A stretch of DNA of 64,000 nucleotides. It comes from Caballeronia glebae (lineage in GTDB: Bacteria; Pseudomonadota; Gammaproteobacteria; Burkholderiales; Burkholderiaceae). Made by a program: the position numbers and the translations under genes. Location of the stretch: assembly GCF_001545035.1 (NCBI RefSeq), contig NZ_FCOJ02000001.1:291091-355090 (forward strand), read 5' to 3'. Under the pieces are notes generated by a model, which worked only from the letters and a program-made list of their open reading frames with translations, was not told the DNA's origin and did no database searches. Positions 7,733-15,691 of the stretch are shown here, piece after piece (the first letter of the stretch is position 1; every line of letters begins with the position of its first letter).

Positions 7733-9168
7733 GCAGGAAGAATTTGGCGGGATGGATTCTGGCGGGCACCGTCGCGTGCGTGCCTCTCGCGCGCGCGGAA
7801 GATCTGAGCGCAATCGTCGACAAGACGCTCGGCCATGATGCCGAACTCGCGCAGGCGCGCGCGGCATACGAGGCCGCGAAGCAGGCGATTCCAGTGGCGC
7901 GCGCGGCGCTGCTTCCGCAAGTCGCGGGAGGCTGGGGACGCACCTACAACCGCATTGACGTGGAAGATTTTCCGCGGCAGAGCTACTGGCAGAGCGGGTG
8001 GATGGTCAATGTGTCGCAGCCGCTGTTCGACTGGAGCAAATGGACGGCGTTCAAACAGTCCGACTACGTCGCGGCGCGCGGCGTGACCGACCTCGCCGGT
8101 GCGCAACAGGGCGCCATGCTTCGTGCGGTGAAGGCCTATTTCGAGGAACTCGCGTCCGAGGACGAGTTGAAACGCACGATCGACTATGGCGCGGCGATCG
8201 AGGCGCAGGCGCAGGAAATCAGCCGCAAACGCGCGGCAGGCGAAGCCACGCTGATCGATGTGCGCGACGCTGAAGTTGCTCGCGAGCAGGCGCACCTTCA
8301 GCGGCTGGACGCGCAAGAGGAGTTGTTCATCAAGCGTCGCGCCGTCGAGTCGGTAAGCGGGCAGCCATTCACCGCGCTTGCCGCATTGCCGGGTGTTTTG
8401 CCGTTGCCGCGACTCTCTCCGGAAAGCGCGGAAGTCTGGGTCGATGAAGCACGGTCACGCGGCTATGAAGTGCAGTCTCGGCAGATCGACTGGGAGATCG
8501 CCAAGCTCGATACCCAAAAGGCGCGCGCCGCGGGTTATCCCGTCGTCAACCTGACAGGCTCATATACACCGGCCGGCGCGGCGGCGGGTTATGCGCGGCC
8601 GACGACCACGACCACCGGCATGTTGTCCGTGAGCGTGCCACTGCTTTCGGGCGGCGAGATCCAGGGGCGTGTCAAGCAATCCCTGGCGCTGGAGAACAAG
8701 GCGGAACAGGGTTTTGTAATCGCCTCGCGACAGGCCGAGACTTCGGCGCGCGACAACTATGCGCGCTATATCCTGGCGCGCGAGAGGACCGCGACGCTCA
8801 CGCGTCTGACTGAATCGTCGCGCGCGGCGCTTGAGGCCACGAAGATCGGTTATCGGACGGGCAGCCGCACGAGCGTCGATGTCTTGCGCGCCATCGACAG
8901 CTTCTACATGACTCAGCGCGATCTGATGCGATCGCGCTATCAGGCCGTCGTGACCTTGCTCAGTCTGAAGGCCGATGTTGCGACGTTGAGCACGGAAGAT
9001 ATCGCGCAGATCAGTTCGATGCTGTGCTGTGCTGTAAAGAGGCAGATCGAGGAGGGTGCCGCCTCCTCCGAGGGGACATCCAGTCCGACTGCTCCGCGCG
9101 CGCTCACCTTTGAATTGCAGCCGCTCACGCCGATGCCCGCCGTCACGCCGATCGAAAGCGCACGGTGA
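7729..9168 (+). CDS. TolC-type outer-membrane efflux protein of the peptide secretion system
   Basis: Outer-membrane channel of 479 residues with an N-terminal signal peptide (NLAGWILAGTVACVPLARA, about 1-23). Two long alpha-helical OEP repeats follow, with the usual tyrosine- and alanine-rich heptads and segments such as PLFDWSK, YFEELASEDEL and GYRTGSRTSVDVLRA. It starts with ATG overlapping the exporter stop (ATGA), so it is translated with the exporter. The last 50 or so residues, after a Cys-Cys pair, form a Pro/Ser/Thr-rich tail longer than needed for a TolC barrel. With the adaptor and exporter it completes a dedicated trans-envelope pump, so the peptides are probably released outside the cell. 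Confidence 0.9.
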   Translation: MSRKNLAGWILAGTVACVPLARAEDLSAIVDKTLGHDAELAQARAAYEAAKQAIPVARAALLPQVAGGWGRTYNRIDVEDFPRQSYWQSGWMVNVSQPLFDWSKWTAFKQSDYVAARGVTDLAGAQQGAMLRAVKAYFEELASEDELKRTIDYGAAIEAQAQEISRKRAAGEATLIDVRDAEVAREQAHLQRLDAQEELFIKRRAVESVSGQPFTALAALPGVLPLPRLSPESAEVWVDEARSRGYEVQSRQIDWEIAKLDTQKARAAGYPVVNLTGSYTPAGAAAGYARPTTTTTGMLSVSVPLLSGGEIQGRVKQSLALENKAEQGFVIASRQAETSARDNYARYILARERTATLTRLTESSRAALEATKIGYRTGSRTSVDVLRAIDSFYMTQRDLMRSRYQAVVTLLSLKADVATLSTEDIAQISSMLCCAVKRQIEEGAASSEGTSSPTAPRALTFELQPLTPMPAVTPIESAR

Positions 9169-9183
9169 AGCCGGGCGCGCGGT

Positions 9184-9780
9184 TCACTGGGCGCTTCGTT
9201 GCGTTGTCGTGATCGCCCGCACCACGCGCGCCAGCGCCTTCAACGCATCGGCGGGCGAATCCGCGAATTGCGCGGCGACGATCGCACCATCGACCGCCAG
9301 CGCGAGCGCCTGCGCATCGGCTTTGGCGGTACGCGAAACCGGCATGAGCGCGCGGATTGCCGCGGTCATGTCGCGCTTGTGACGGCGTGAAATATCGATA
9401 GCCTGCGGCAGCGTCGCGCCGACTTCCACGACCGAATTGATGAACGCGCAGCCGCGATAACTCTCGCTGCCGAACCATTCGGCAAGCGCGGGCACGAGCG
9501 CGTTGAGCGTGCCGCCGTGACGCGCGAGCGCATCGCGGAACCACGCCATCCAGTTATCGTGACGAAACTCCAGAAACGCGACGATCAGATCGTCCTTGCT
9601 CGGGAAATATCGATAGAACGTCTTCTTCGCGACGCCCGATTCGGCGATCACGCGATCGATGCCCGTTGCGCGAATGCCATCGCGATAGAAGAGATCGTGC
9701 GCGGTGTACAGGATGCGCGCGTCCGGCGCGAGGTCGGCAGCAGCGGCGGGGAAAACCGTGGAGAATGCAGAAGGATTCAT
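9184..9780 (-). CDS. TetR-family transcriptional repressor
   Basis: 198 residues. The N-terminal helix-turn-helix spans about residues 18-65 (GIRATGIDRVIAESGVAKKTFYRYFPSKDDL), a classic TetR DNA-binding segment. The C-terminal ligand domain is alpha helical with one Cys (GCAFIN) and resembles repressors of quinone- or aldehyde-responsive genes. It ends fifteen bases from the outer-membrane gene, convergently. It diverges from the DUF1348 gene, and the 98-base gap holds two near-identical palindromes, so it very likely represses both itself and that gene. The inducer is unknown. Confidence 0.88.
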   Translation of the reverse strand: MNPSAFSTVFPAAAADLAPDARILYTAHDLFYRDGIRATGIDRVIAESGVAKKTFYRYFPSKDDLIVAFLEFRHDNWMAWFRDALARHGGTLNALVPALAEWFGSESYRGCAFINSVVEVGATLPQAIDISRRHKRDMTAAIRALMPVSRTAKADAQALALAVDGAIVAAQFADSPADALKALARVVRAITTTQRSAQ

Positions 9781-9790
9781 GCAATCGATT

Positions 9791-9808
9791 GTAGACAGGT
9801 TCGTCTAC
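9791..9808. promoter_or_regulatory. TetR operator 1
   Basis: GTAGACAGGTTCGTCTAC: 6-bp inverted arms with one imperfection in the centre, ten bases from the repressor start codon. A second copy lies at 9828-9845. Confidence 0.75.
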
Positions 9809-9827
9809 CTGCGCTAGAGTGCGTCGG

Positions 9828-9845
9828 GTAGACAGGTCTGTCTAC
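9828..9845. promoter_or_regulatory. TetR operator 2 (perfect palindrome)
   Basis: GTAGACAGGTCTGTCTAC: nearly perfect 18-base palindrome, arms GTAGACAG and CTGTCTAC. Centre-to-centre spacing to operator 1 is 37 bases. It sits upstream of the DUF1348 gene's AAGGAG ribosome-binding site. Confidence 0.78.
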
Positions 9846-9878
9846 TTATATCGTCGCTCAAAGGAGAGAGGACTCGTC

Positions 9879-10346
9879 ATGGAATCCAAGCCGCCGTTTC
9901 CGCCGTTCGATGAAGCATCCGCCAAGCTCAAGGTCCGTCTCGCCGAAGACGGATGGAACACGCGCGAGCCCGAACGCGTGTCGCTCGCGTATAGCGTGGA
10001 CACGCGCTGGCGCAATCGCGCCGAATTCGCGAACGGGCGCGAGGAAGTCGTCGCGTTCCTGCGCCGCAAATGGGCGCGCGAACTCGACTATCGACTGATC
10101 AAGGAACTGTGGGCGTACACGGGCAATCGCATTGCGGTGCGATTCGCGTACGAATGGCATGACGACGCGAATAACTGGTATCGCAGCTACGGCAACGAAA
10201 ACTGGGAATTCAACGAAGCGGGACTGATGACGCATCGTCACGCGTCGATCAACGATCTGCCCATCAAGGAAGCGGACCGCAAATATCACTGGCCGCTCGG
10301 CCGCCGGCCCGACGATCATCCGGGCCTGAGCGACCTGGGTTTCTGA
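9879..10346 (+). CDS. DUF1348 / NTF2-like small protein
   Basis: 155 residues with the conserved pattern of the DUF1348 family ([59 protein letters not shown]). These proteins adopt an NTF2-like cone fold and often sit next to TetR regulators, but no reaction is firmly assigned. The ATG at 9879 has a strong AAGGAGAG site. Divergent from, and probably repressed by, the TetR protein at 9184. Only five bases separate its stop from the convergent CsbD-like gene. Confidence 0.85.
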   Translation: MESKPPFPPFDEASAKLKVRLAEDGWNTREPERVSLAYSVDTRWRNRAEFANGREEVVAFLRRKWARELDYRLIKELWAYTGNRIAVRFAYEWHDDANNWYRSYGNENWEFNEAGLMTHRHASINDLPIKEADRKYHWPLGRRPDDHPGLSDLGF

Positions 10347-10351
10347 CGCGC

Positions 10352-10531
10352 TTACTTCTTGATGCGTCGCACGGCATCGGCTGCCGCGCCGAGCTTCGCC
10401 TGCACCTTGCCCGCCATTCTTTCGGCGGCGCCGCGCATTTGCGTGCCACGGCTGCCGGTGGCCTTGCCCACGGCTTCGCGGACGATGCCTTTCATCTGGC
10501 GAGCCGTGCCTTCGATGCGGTTCTTGTCCAT
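10352..10531 (-). CDS. CsbD-like small stress protein
   Basis: 59-residue, highly charged protein beginning MDKNRIEGTARQMKGIV, the hallmark of CsbD-family proteins, which are induced by general stress in many bacteria and have no known reaction. The ATG at 10531 is chosen because a GGAGG site sits just upstream and because family members start there; an upstream in-frame ATG would add 17 unlike residues. Confidence 0.8.
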   Translation of the reverse strand: MDKNRIEGTARQMKGIVREAVGKATGSRGTQMRGAAERMAGKVQAKLGAAADAVRRIKK

Positions 10532-10604
10532 GCTGTCCTCCGACGATTCGCGAGGCATGCGCCTCATCGGAACGGATTGCATCGAACGTGCCTGCCCGGA
10601 TTCG

Positions 10605-11108
10605 CTACGCGTCGCGGCGGCGGCGGAACGCCCACCATCCCGCGAGCGCCGTGAAGGTCGCGACGATCACGACCAGCAGCCAGAAGCCGTGGTGATTTTC
10701 CGCCAGCGGAATGCCGCCGACGTTCATGCCGAAGAAGCCCGCGACGATATTGATCGGCAGCGCGAGCACGGTCACGAGCGTCAACGTGAAGAGCGTGCGA
10801 TTGCTTTGCTCGCCCATGCGCGTCGCGACTTCTTCCTGCAGGAGCTTGATGCGCTCGACGAGCCCGGCGAGATCGTTGAGCACGAGCGAAAACTCTTCGG
10901 TCGCGTCGCGTAGATCCTGAATGTCCTGCGAATGCAGCCAGCGCGGCGGTCGCGCGAGCAGACGAAACACGGAGCCGGGTTCGGGCGCGAGCAGACGCTG
11001 CAGTCTCACGAGCACGCGCCGCAGCCCGCCGAGATCGGTGCGGCTCGCGGCGCCGCGATCCCGGTGCGCGTCAACGTACTTGCTGTGCGCAAGACGGTCC
11101 ATACACAC
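10605..11108 (-). pseudogene. 5'-truncated ZntB/CorA-type cation transporter
   Basis: 167 codons matching only the C-terminal half of ZntB/CorA proteins: a helical stretch (DLGGLRRVLVRLQRLLAPEP), the long stalk helix (FSLVLNDLAGLVERIKLLQ) and two transmembrane helices with the ion-selectivity motif GMNVGG between them. A full protein is about 320-340 residues and carries a cytoplasmic N-terminal funnel, which is missing here. The first 20 or so residues are unlike the family and lie next to the hicAB module, so an insertion or deletion appears to have removed the front of the gene. It may be expressed but is unlikely to form a normal channel. Confidence 0.75.
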
Positions 11109-11123
11109 GGCTACACAAAAATC

Positions 11124-11158
11124 TTGCTCTTCCCGGTCCGGTGTGTAGAATTACACAC
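11124..11158 (+). promoter_or_regulatory. hicAB promoter with palindromic operator
   Basis: A TTGCTC -35-like hexamer (11124-11129) and a TAGAAT -10-like hexamer (11146-11151) are separated by 16 bases. The -10 lies inside GTGTGTAGAATTACACAC (11141-11158), a perfect 7-bp inverted repeat. HicB proteins with a ribbon-helix-helix domain bind such palindromes to repress their own operon. Confidence 0.65.
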
Positions 11159-11176
11159 GAGACATGCGGAGGCTAG

Positions 11177-11359
11177 ATGAACTCATCAAAGCTAATCCGG
11201 ATGCTCGAAGACGACGGCTGGAACGAAATCAGAGTTACAGGCAGCCATCATCACTTTAAACACTCAACGAAGAAGGGCCTTGTAACGGTTCCTCACCCAA
11301 AGAAGGACCTTCCGATTGGGACAGTAAAGAGCATCCTGAAGGCCGCCGGTCTGCAATGA
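11177..11359 (+). CDS. hicA: HicA mRNA interferase toxin
   Basis: 60 residues with the HicA double-stranded-RNA-binding-like fold. MLEDDGWNEIRVTGSHHHF contains the catalytic histidine region, and VTVPHPKKDLPIGTVKSILKAAGL is the family's C-terminal signature. It cleaves mRNA and is neutralised by HicB. The ATG follows a GGAGG site. The stop codon lies inside a strong terminator hairpin (11343-11372), so most transcripts would end right after the toxin gene. Confidence 0.92.
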   Translation: MNSSKLIRMLEDDGWNEIRVTGSHHHFKHSTKKGLVTVPHPKKDLPIGTVKSILKAAGLQ

Positions 11360-11372
11360 CCGGCGGTTTTTT
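11343..11372 (+). terminator. Intrinsic terminator overlapping the hicA stop codon
   Basis: CCGCCGGTC (11343-11351), loop TGCAAT, GACCGGCGG (11358-11366), then six T. The left arm is the last coding part of hicA and the TGA stop (11357-11359) spans the loop and right arm. It separates toxin from antitoxin transcription. Confidence 0.85.
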
Positions 11373-11413
11373 CCCGACGCGGGATGCATTAAGGCTCACA
11401 CGGAGAATCTGAA

Positions 11414-11815
11414 ATGGAATTTCCCATCGCGATCCATAAGGACGATGGGAGCGTCTATGGAGTGACTGTGCCGGATATTCCGGGCGTCCACTCCTGGGGC
11501 GACACCATCGATGAAGCTATGAGAAATGCGAAGGAAGCAATTGTCGGCCATGTATCGACCTTGATCGAACTCGGAGAGGAAGTCGGCCTCTCGTGTTCGT
11601 TCGTGGAAGACTTGGCTGGTAAATCGGAGTATGCAGGGGCTGTTTGGGCTCTGGTCGACGTGGATCTGTCTCGGCTTGATTCAAAGCCCGAGCGGATCAA
11701 TGTGAGCCTTCCGAGGTTTGTTTTGCACAAGATCGACGCTTATGTCGAATCGCGCCATGAGACACGCAGCGGGTTTTTGGCTCGCGCAGCCCTCGAAGTC
11801 ATGGCCCACCACTAA
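11414..11815 (+). CDS. hicB: HicB antitoxin
   Basis: 133 residues. The N-terminal HicB fold (about 1-75) contains MEFPIAIHKDDGSVYGVTVPD and the GDTIDEAMRNAKEAI helix. The C-terminal 45 residues (RINVSLPRFVLHKIDAYVE...RSGFLARAA) form a ribbon-helix-helix DNA-binding domain. It blocks HicA and represses the operon. The ATG has a GGAGAA site. It lies 54 bases after hicA with a terminator in between, so a second promoter or read-through is needed for its expression. Confidence 0.92.
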   Translation: MEFPIAIHKDDGSVYGVTVPDIPGVHSWGDTIDEAMRNAKEAIVGHVSTLIELGEEVGLSCSFVEDLAGKSEYAGAVWALVDVDLSRLDSKPERINVSLPRFVLHKIDAYVESRHETRSGFLARAALEVMAHH

Positions 11816-11833
11816 CATGACCCTTTAGTAATA

Positions 11834-11858
11834 GGCCCGCCACGCGCGGGCCTTTTTT
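11834..11858. terminator. Intrinsic terminator after hicB
   Basis: GGCCCGC (11834-11840), loop CACGC, GCGGGCC (11846-11852), then six T. Nineteen bases after the hicB stop. Confidence 0.85.
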
Positions 11859-12302
11859 GTGGTCATCGTCCTCAGTGCCGGTCGCGCGCCCCCAGCACGC
11901 ATAGCTGTTGTGCTGGCATCGCCGTCACCTGTGTTCCTCCGGCCCGCACGCAAAGCGCGTGCTTCCCGTTCGTGACTTCGCCGCCCCATTGCTCGCCCTG
12001 GCGGCAGCGATGCGCTCCGAATTCGAGCCGAAAGAGTCTCATCTCGCCCACGCGATACGGTATATACATTCAGAATCAGCATGCTGAGCCATCCACAACC
12101 CCCCGCGCAAGTCCTTGAATCGTCTGGGCCGCGGTGTGCGTTTTTGGGCGTTTCTGACGGTGTATGTTTTCCTTTCGGAACCTTCCAAGGCAAGACTTTT
12201 CGCCCGACTGGATCATATATGGCTGTCATATTGTCGGCGTATCATCGCGCCACGCAAGACGGGCGCACAGGACGCGCCGCGAGCCAAACTGGGGAGAAGG
12301 CA
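11859..12302. other. Spacer between hicB and next gene; one doubtful small gene
   Basis: About 440 bases. On the minus strand 11872-12042 could encode a 56-residue protein starting MRLFRLEFGAHRC after GGGCGAG; it is compatible with a real Burkholderiaceae small protein, but I cannot name a family. Nothing else convincing was seen. Confidence 0.3.
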
Positions 12303-12647
12303 GTGGAAGACCGTGACGACATGGACGGGGCGACGCAAACCACGGCGAACGGGCTCGTTCGCCTGGCGTCGGTGATTGCGGGACTCGCGCGCGAAGGGGC
12401 GATCGATACCCGCTTCGGCGCGAAGCTCTTCAAACGGCTCGACAAGGAAGCGCGGCGGGTGTGCTCGCCGAGCGGCGAGCCGCTCGACGAAACGGAGCAG
12501 TCCGCGCTTTTCGGCGCGCTCGGCGAACTCGACGTCGCATTGCGCCAGCGCGACGCGGCGTCGTTAGTCGAGGCGAATGCGCGGCTGCGCGAGAGCGAAA
12601 GCCCGCCGGGAAAGCGCCGCAAGGGCAAAAAGAACGGCGACGCCTGA
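12303..12647 (+). CDS. Conserved-looking hypothetical protein, 114 aa
   Basis: Unrecognised soluble protein. It has a helical middle (GLVRLASVIAGLAREGAID, FKRLDKEARRV, ALFGALGELDVALRQRDA) and a very basic tail (KRRKGKKNG). GTG at 12303 is chosen because a GGGGAGAAGG site lies immediately upstream; the frame is open further upstream but without family-like sequence. No enzyme motif, signal peptide or membrane segment. The basic end may bind nucleic acid; that is speculation. Confidence 0.6.
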   Translation: MEDRDDMDGATQTTANGLVRLASVIAGLAREGAIDTRFGAKLFKRLDKEARRVCSPSGEPLDETEQSALFGALGELDVALRQRDAASLVEANARLRESESPPGKRRKGKKNGDA

Positions 12648-12704
12648 GTTGTACGGCAGGGCAGGCGCGAAACATGCTGCGGTGCAAGCGTGTGCTTTCG
12701 TGCA

Positions 12705-13142
12705 ATGCCTATGTCAGTTTCCTTGCATTCCCCTCATTGCGCGCTGTGGACGAACCGCAGCGTCGACGTAGACCACGATCCGTGGCGCATTCTCATCGTC
12801 GACGACAACGTCTATAGCGCCGAAGCCCTTTCCGCCGCCCTCGAATCGGACGGCTTCGACACCCGTTTCGCGCTGTCCGGCGTCGATGCGCTCCATGCCG
12901 TCGACAAGTGGGTGCCGCACATCGTCATTCTCGACATCACCATGCCCGAGCACGACGGCTTTGCGACCGCGCGCGTGTTACGCCGCATCGGCCGCACGCG
13001 CGACGCGGCGATCATCGCGTTCACGGCGCTCGGCGAGGAGATCGTGCGGCGCGAGGGCGTGCATTCCGGGTTCGACGGTTATTGCCAAAAGGGTAATCCG
13101 CCCGCCGAACTGGTTCGTCTGATCGGGCGGCTCGTTCACTGA
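12705..13142 (+). CDS. Stand-alone response regulator receiver
   Basis: About 145 residues, essentially one CheY-like receiver: acidic pocket ILIVDDN, phospho-acceptor Asp in VILDITMPEHDGF, a Thr in IAFTALG and a Lys in CQKGN. No output domain follows, so it would act through protein contacts in a phosphorelay. The N-terminal 25 residues before the receiver are poorly defined and the exact start is uncertain (ATGs at 12705 and 12711, neither with a clear ribosome-binding site). No sensor kinase lies beside it. Confidence 0.8.
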   Translation: MPMSVSLHSPHCALWTNRSVDVDHDPWRILIVDDNVYSAEALSAALESDGFDTRFALSGVDALHAVDKWVPHIVILDITMPEHDGFATARVLRRIGRTRDAAIIAFTALGEEIVRREGVHSGFDGYCQKGNPPAELVRLIGRLVH

Positions 13143-13464
13143 GATAACGCGGAAATCCACGCGCATTCGCACGAAATTAGCACGCGCGTGCGATAAATAA
13201 TTGTTCCGCCCCTGCTAAACGAAAGAGACCGTCGCGCTGCGATGCGTCTCGCTCGATCCCTTGCGCAGCATACTTCCGCGGGAAATATGAACGCTCGTGC
13301 GGCCACCGATTGTTGGCGCAGATCGAAAACTGAATTGAAATTTATGGGGATAAAAAGGCGATAGTAGGGGTATACACTGCATTCCATCGACGTAGCAGAC
13401 AGTTTCTCGCAAGACCGCTGCGGCGCTTTCTGATTGAACGTCAACCGTCTTTGGAGCACACACC
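13143..13464. other. Non-coding spacer
   Basis: About 320 bases with no supportable gene. It is AT-rich near 13320-13380, as expected for the promoter of the small exported protein that follows, but no hexamers could be assigned with confidence. Confidence 0.4.
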
Positions 13465-13740
13465 ATGAAACGCAATCTTATCGCTACCCTTTTGATCGCC
13501 GCTACCGCCACGCTCGCCGCTCCCGCTTTCGCAAGCGGCTACGGCCCGGCTCCGTTCTATCGTCCGGCTGTCGGCGCGCCGACGTCGCAGCAAGGCCCGA
13601 GCGCACAAGCGATCGCCGCCGAAGAACACAGCAACGGCGTGAACACGACCGCTTTCGGCGGCTCGCATGACGCGGTGGCCCAATCGGGCAGCCGTACGCA
13701 ATCGGCCAACAAGGCTCAATCGGTCTTCTTCGGTCAATAA
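13465..13740 (+). CDS. Small secreted protein, 91 aa
   Basis: Sec signal peptide MKRNLIATLLIAATATLAAPAFA (about 23 residues), then a short polar mature part rich in Gly, Ser, Gln and Asn with no cysteine (SQQGPSAQAIAAEEHSNGV, SGSRTQSANKAQSVFFGQ). No family recognised. The signal peptide is very like those of the low-complexity proteins at 40829 and 41303, which suggests related export or origin of the leader region. Periplasmic or extracellular. Confidence 0.75.
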   Translation: MKRNLIATLLIAATATLAAPAFASGYGPAPFYRPAVGAPTSQQGPSAQAIAAEEHSNGVNTTAFGGSHDAVAQSGSRTQSANKAQSVFFGQ

Positions 13741-13794
13741 CCGGTTCGGCCTGGCCCGGCTCATCGCCGGACCGACAGGCTGAAAGAGGCTGCT

Positions 13795-13844
13795 TCGGCG
13801 CCCGGCGACACGAACTCACGAGGTTCGCGTTTTCCGGGCGCCGA
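13795..13844. terminator. Convergent terminator
   Basis: TCGGCGCCCGG (13795-13805) and CCGGGCGCCGA (13834-13844) form an 11-bp stem with T-rich flanks, between the plus-strand secreted protein and the minus-strand cheV. Confidence 0.7.
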
Positions 13845-13850
13845 TCGTTT

Positions 13851-14810
13851 TCAGGCCGCGTGCGCGAGCGCCCCGCGCATCACTTCCGCGAGTTCCGACG
13901 CCTCGAATTTCGACACATACGCGTTCGCTCCAACCTTGCGCACGTGCTGTTCGTTCGCCGATCCCGACAGCGACGAGTGGATCACCACCGGAATGTGCAT
14001 CAGGCCCGTTTCCGACTTGATTCGGCGCGTGAGGGTGAAGCCGTCCATTTCGGGCATTTCCAGATCGGTGAGCACGAGCGCGATGTGATCCGCGACTTCG
14101 GTGCCGTCCTTCTGCGCCTTCCTGAGCGCCGCTTCCAGCACGTCCCACGCTTCCTGGCCGGTTTTGGTCATCACGAAGGGCACGCCCATCGCGGTGAGGC
14201 TCTGTTCGATGAGCGCCCGCGCGACGCCCGAATCGTCCGCCGCGAGCACGCGCGCGCCCGGCTTGAGCTGCAGCCGCCCGGTGTTCGCCTCGGTGATATC
14301 GGTTTCGCGCGACGGCAGCACGTCACGCACGATGCGCTCGACATCGAGCACCTGCGCGAGCCGCGAGCCATCGACATTGCCGTCGAGACGCGCGAAGCTC
14401 GTCACCGTCTTGCCGCCCGAGTGTGATTCCGCCGAAAGCACCTGATTCCATTCGAGCCGCACGATATCGTCGACTTCCTCGACCGCGAAGCCTTGCGTCG
14501 TGCGCGCGAACTCGGTGACGAGCAGAATCTTCGGCCCGTTCTTCGGCCGGCAGCCGGTGATGCGCGCGAGATCGATCACGGGAATGATCTGTCCGCGAAT
14601 ATCCGCGACGCCGAGAATTTCCTCGCTCGATCCGGCCACGGCGGTGATCGTCGGCATCGCGAGAATCTCGCGCACCTTGAACACATTGATGCCGTAAAGC
14701 TCCCGCTGCTCCGAGTTCGGCGCCTCGCCGAGCCGGAACAAGAGCAATTCGAACATGTTGCTGCCCGCGAGCCGCACGCGCTGCTCGATATCCTGTTGTG
14801 AACTGCTCAC
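13851..14810 (-). CDS. cheV: Chemotaxis coupling protein CheV
   Basis: 319 residues: a CheW-like domain (about 15-165; FELLLFRLG, YGINVFKVREI, DIRGQIIPVIDL) followed by a CheY-like receiver (about 190-315) with phospho-acceptor Asp249 in LVLTDLEMPEMDG and Lys in YVSKFEASEL. CheV links chemoreceptors to CheA and tunes adaptation. It is a single gene here, not in a che operon; motAB, also detached, lie 40 kb away. Confidence 0.93.
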   Translation of the reverse strand: MSSSQQDIEQRVRLAGSNMFELLLFRLGEAPNSEQRELYGINVFKVREILAMPTITAVAGSSEEILGVADIRGQIIPVIDLARITGCRPKNGPKILLVTEFARTTQGFAVEEVDDIVRLEWNQVLSAESHSGGKTVTSFARLDGNVDGSRLAQVLDVERIVRDVLPSRETDITEANTGRLQLKPGARVLAADDSGVARALIEQSLTAMGVPFVMTKTGQEAWDVLEAALRKAQKDGTEVADHIALVLTDLEMPEMDGFTLTRRIKSETGLMHIPVVIHSSLSGSANEQHVRKVGANAYVSKFEASELAEVMRGALAHAA

Positions 14811-15133
14811 CTCGTTCTCCCTCTAAGCGGTGCATCGGGCCGCGTCGTGTATGTGCCTGTGGAGATGAATTTCCACCGGATGCCTGATTAGCGGCATTAA
14901 CCGACGAAACTGAAGGCGCGCGAAAATGAAGCGAACTGCGCACACGCCACGATGTGCGAAAGAACGCGCGGCGCGGCGCACGTCTCGCGCGGCATCGGTG
15001 ATCTATACTTTTTCGAATGGTCGGGTTAATGCCTATGAAGGCATTGCGCGCGAGGCTTTACGCTCGACACAGGCGCAATACATCCCGTCGCCCAGGCGCA
15101 ACAACGTTCCCCCGCAGATAACGGAGGCGTTCG
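14811..15133. other. Divergent promoter region, cheV and CBS protein
   Basis: About 320 bases without a supportable gene. It contains a small hairpin AATGCC (15028-15033), loop TATGAA, GGCATT (15040-15045). It should hold the promoters of both flanking genes. Confidence 0.4.
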
Positions 15134-15574
15134 ATGGCAACAGTCGCACAGGTTCTGAATTCGAAACCCGACCAGACGGTCTTTACCGTTCCAGCCACGG
15201 CTTCGGTCTTCGATGCAATCAAGATGATGGCCGACAAGCATATCGGCGCGGTGATCGTCACCGAAGGCGAGGAGATCGTGGGCATCATGACCGAGCGCGA
15301 CTATGCGCGCAAAGTCGTCCTGATGGACCGCGTGTCGAAGCACACGCCCGTGCGCGACATCATGACGTCGCAGGTGCGCTACGTGCGCCCCGATCAAACC
15401 ACCGACGACTGCATGGCGCTCATGACCGACAAGCGCATGCGGCATCTGCCGGTGATCGACAACGGCAAGCTCGTCGGCATGATTTCGATTGGCGATCTGG
15501 TGAAGAACATCATTTCCGAGCAGCAGTTCACTATCCAGCAGCTCGAATACTACATTCGCGGCGAGCACACGTAG
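15134..15574 (+). CDS. Tandem CBS-domain protein
   Basis: 146 residues made of two CBS domains (about 8-65 and 75-130; MTERDYARKVVLMDR and LPVIDNGKLVGMISIGDLVK). CBS pairs bind adenosine nucleotides or NADH and act as energy sensors or regulators of partner proteins. No catalytic domain is attached. The ATG has a GGAGG site seven bases upstream. The partner is unknown. Confidence 0.88.
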   Translation: MATVAQVLNSKPDQTVFTVPATASVFDAIKMMADKHIGAVIVTEGEEIVGIMTERDYARKVVLMDRVSKHTPVRDIMTSQVRYVRPDQTTDDCMALMTDKRMRHLPVIDNGKLVGMISIGDLVKNIISEQQFTIQQLEYYIRGEHT

Positions 15575-15691
15575 GCAGCGGCCGGCGCTCTGACTGTAAG
15601 CATTTCGTTATAATCGGCAGGCTCCGCGCGAGAGCGTGGAGCGAGGCTCGTCGTGCGCGTTCCGCGCGCGGAGCATCGAGGAGCGCCGCCG

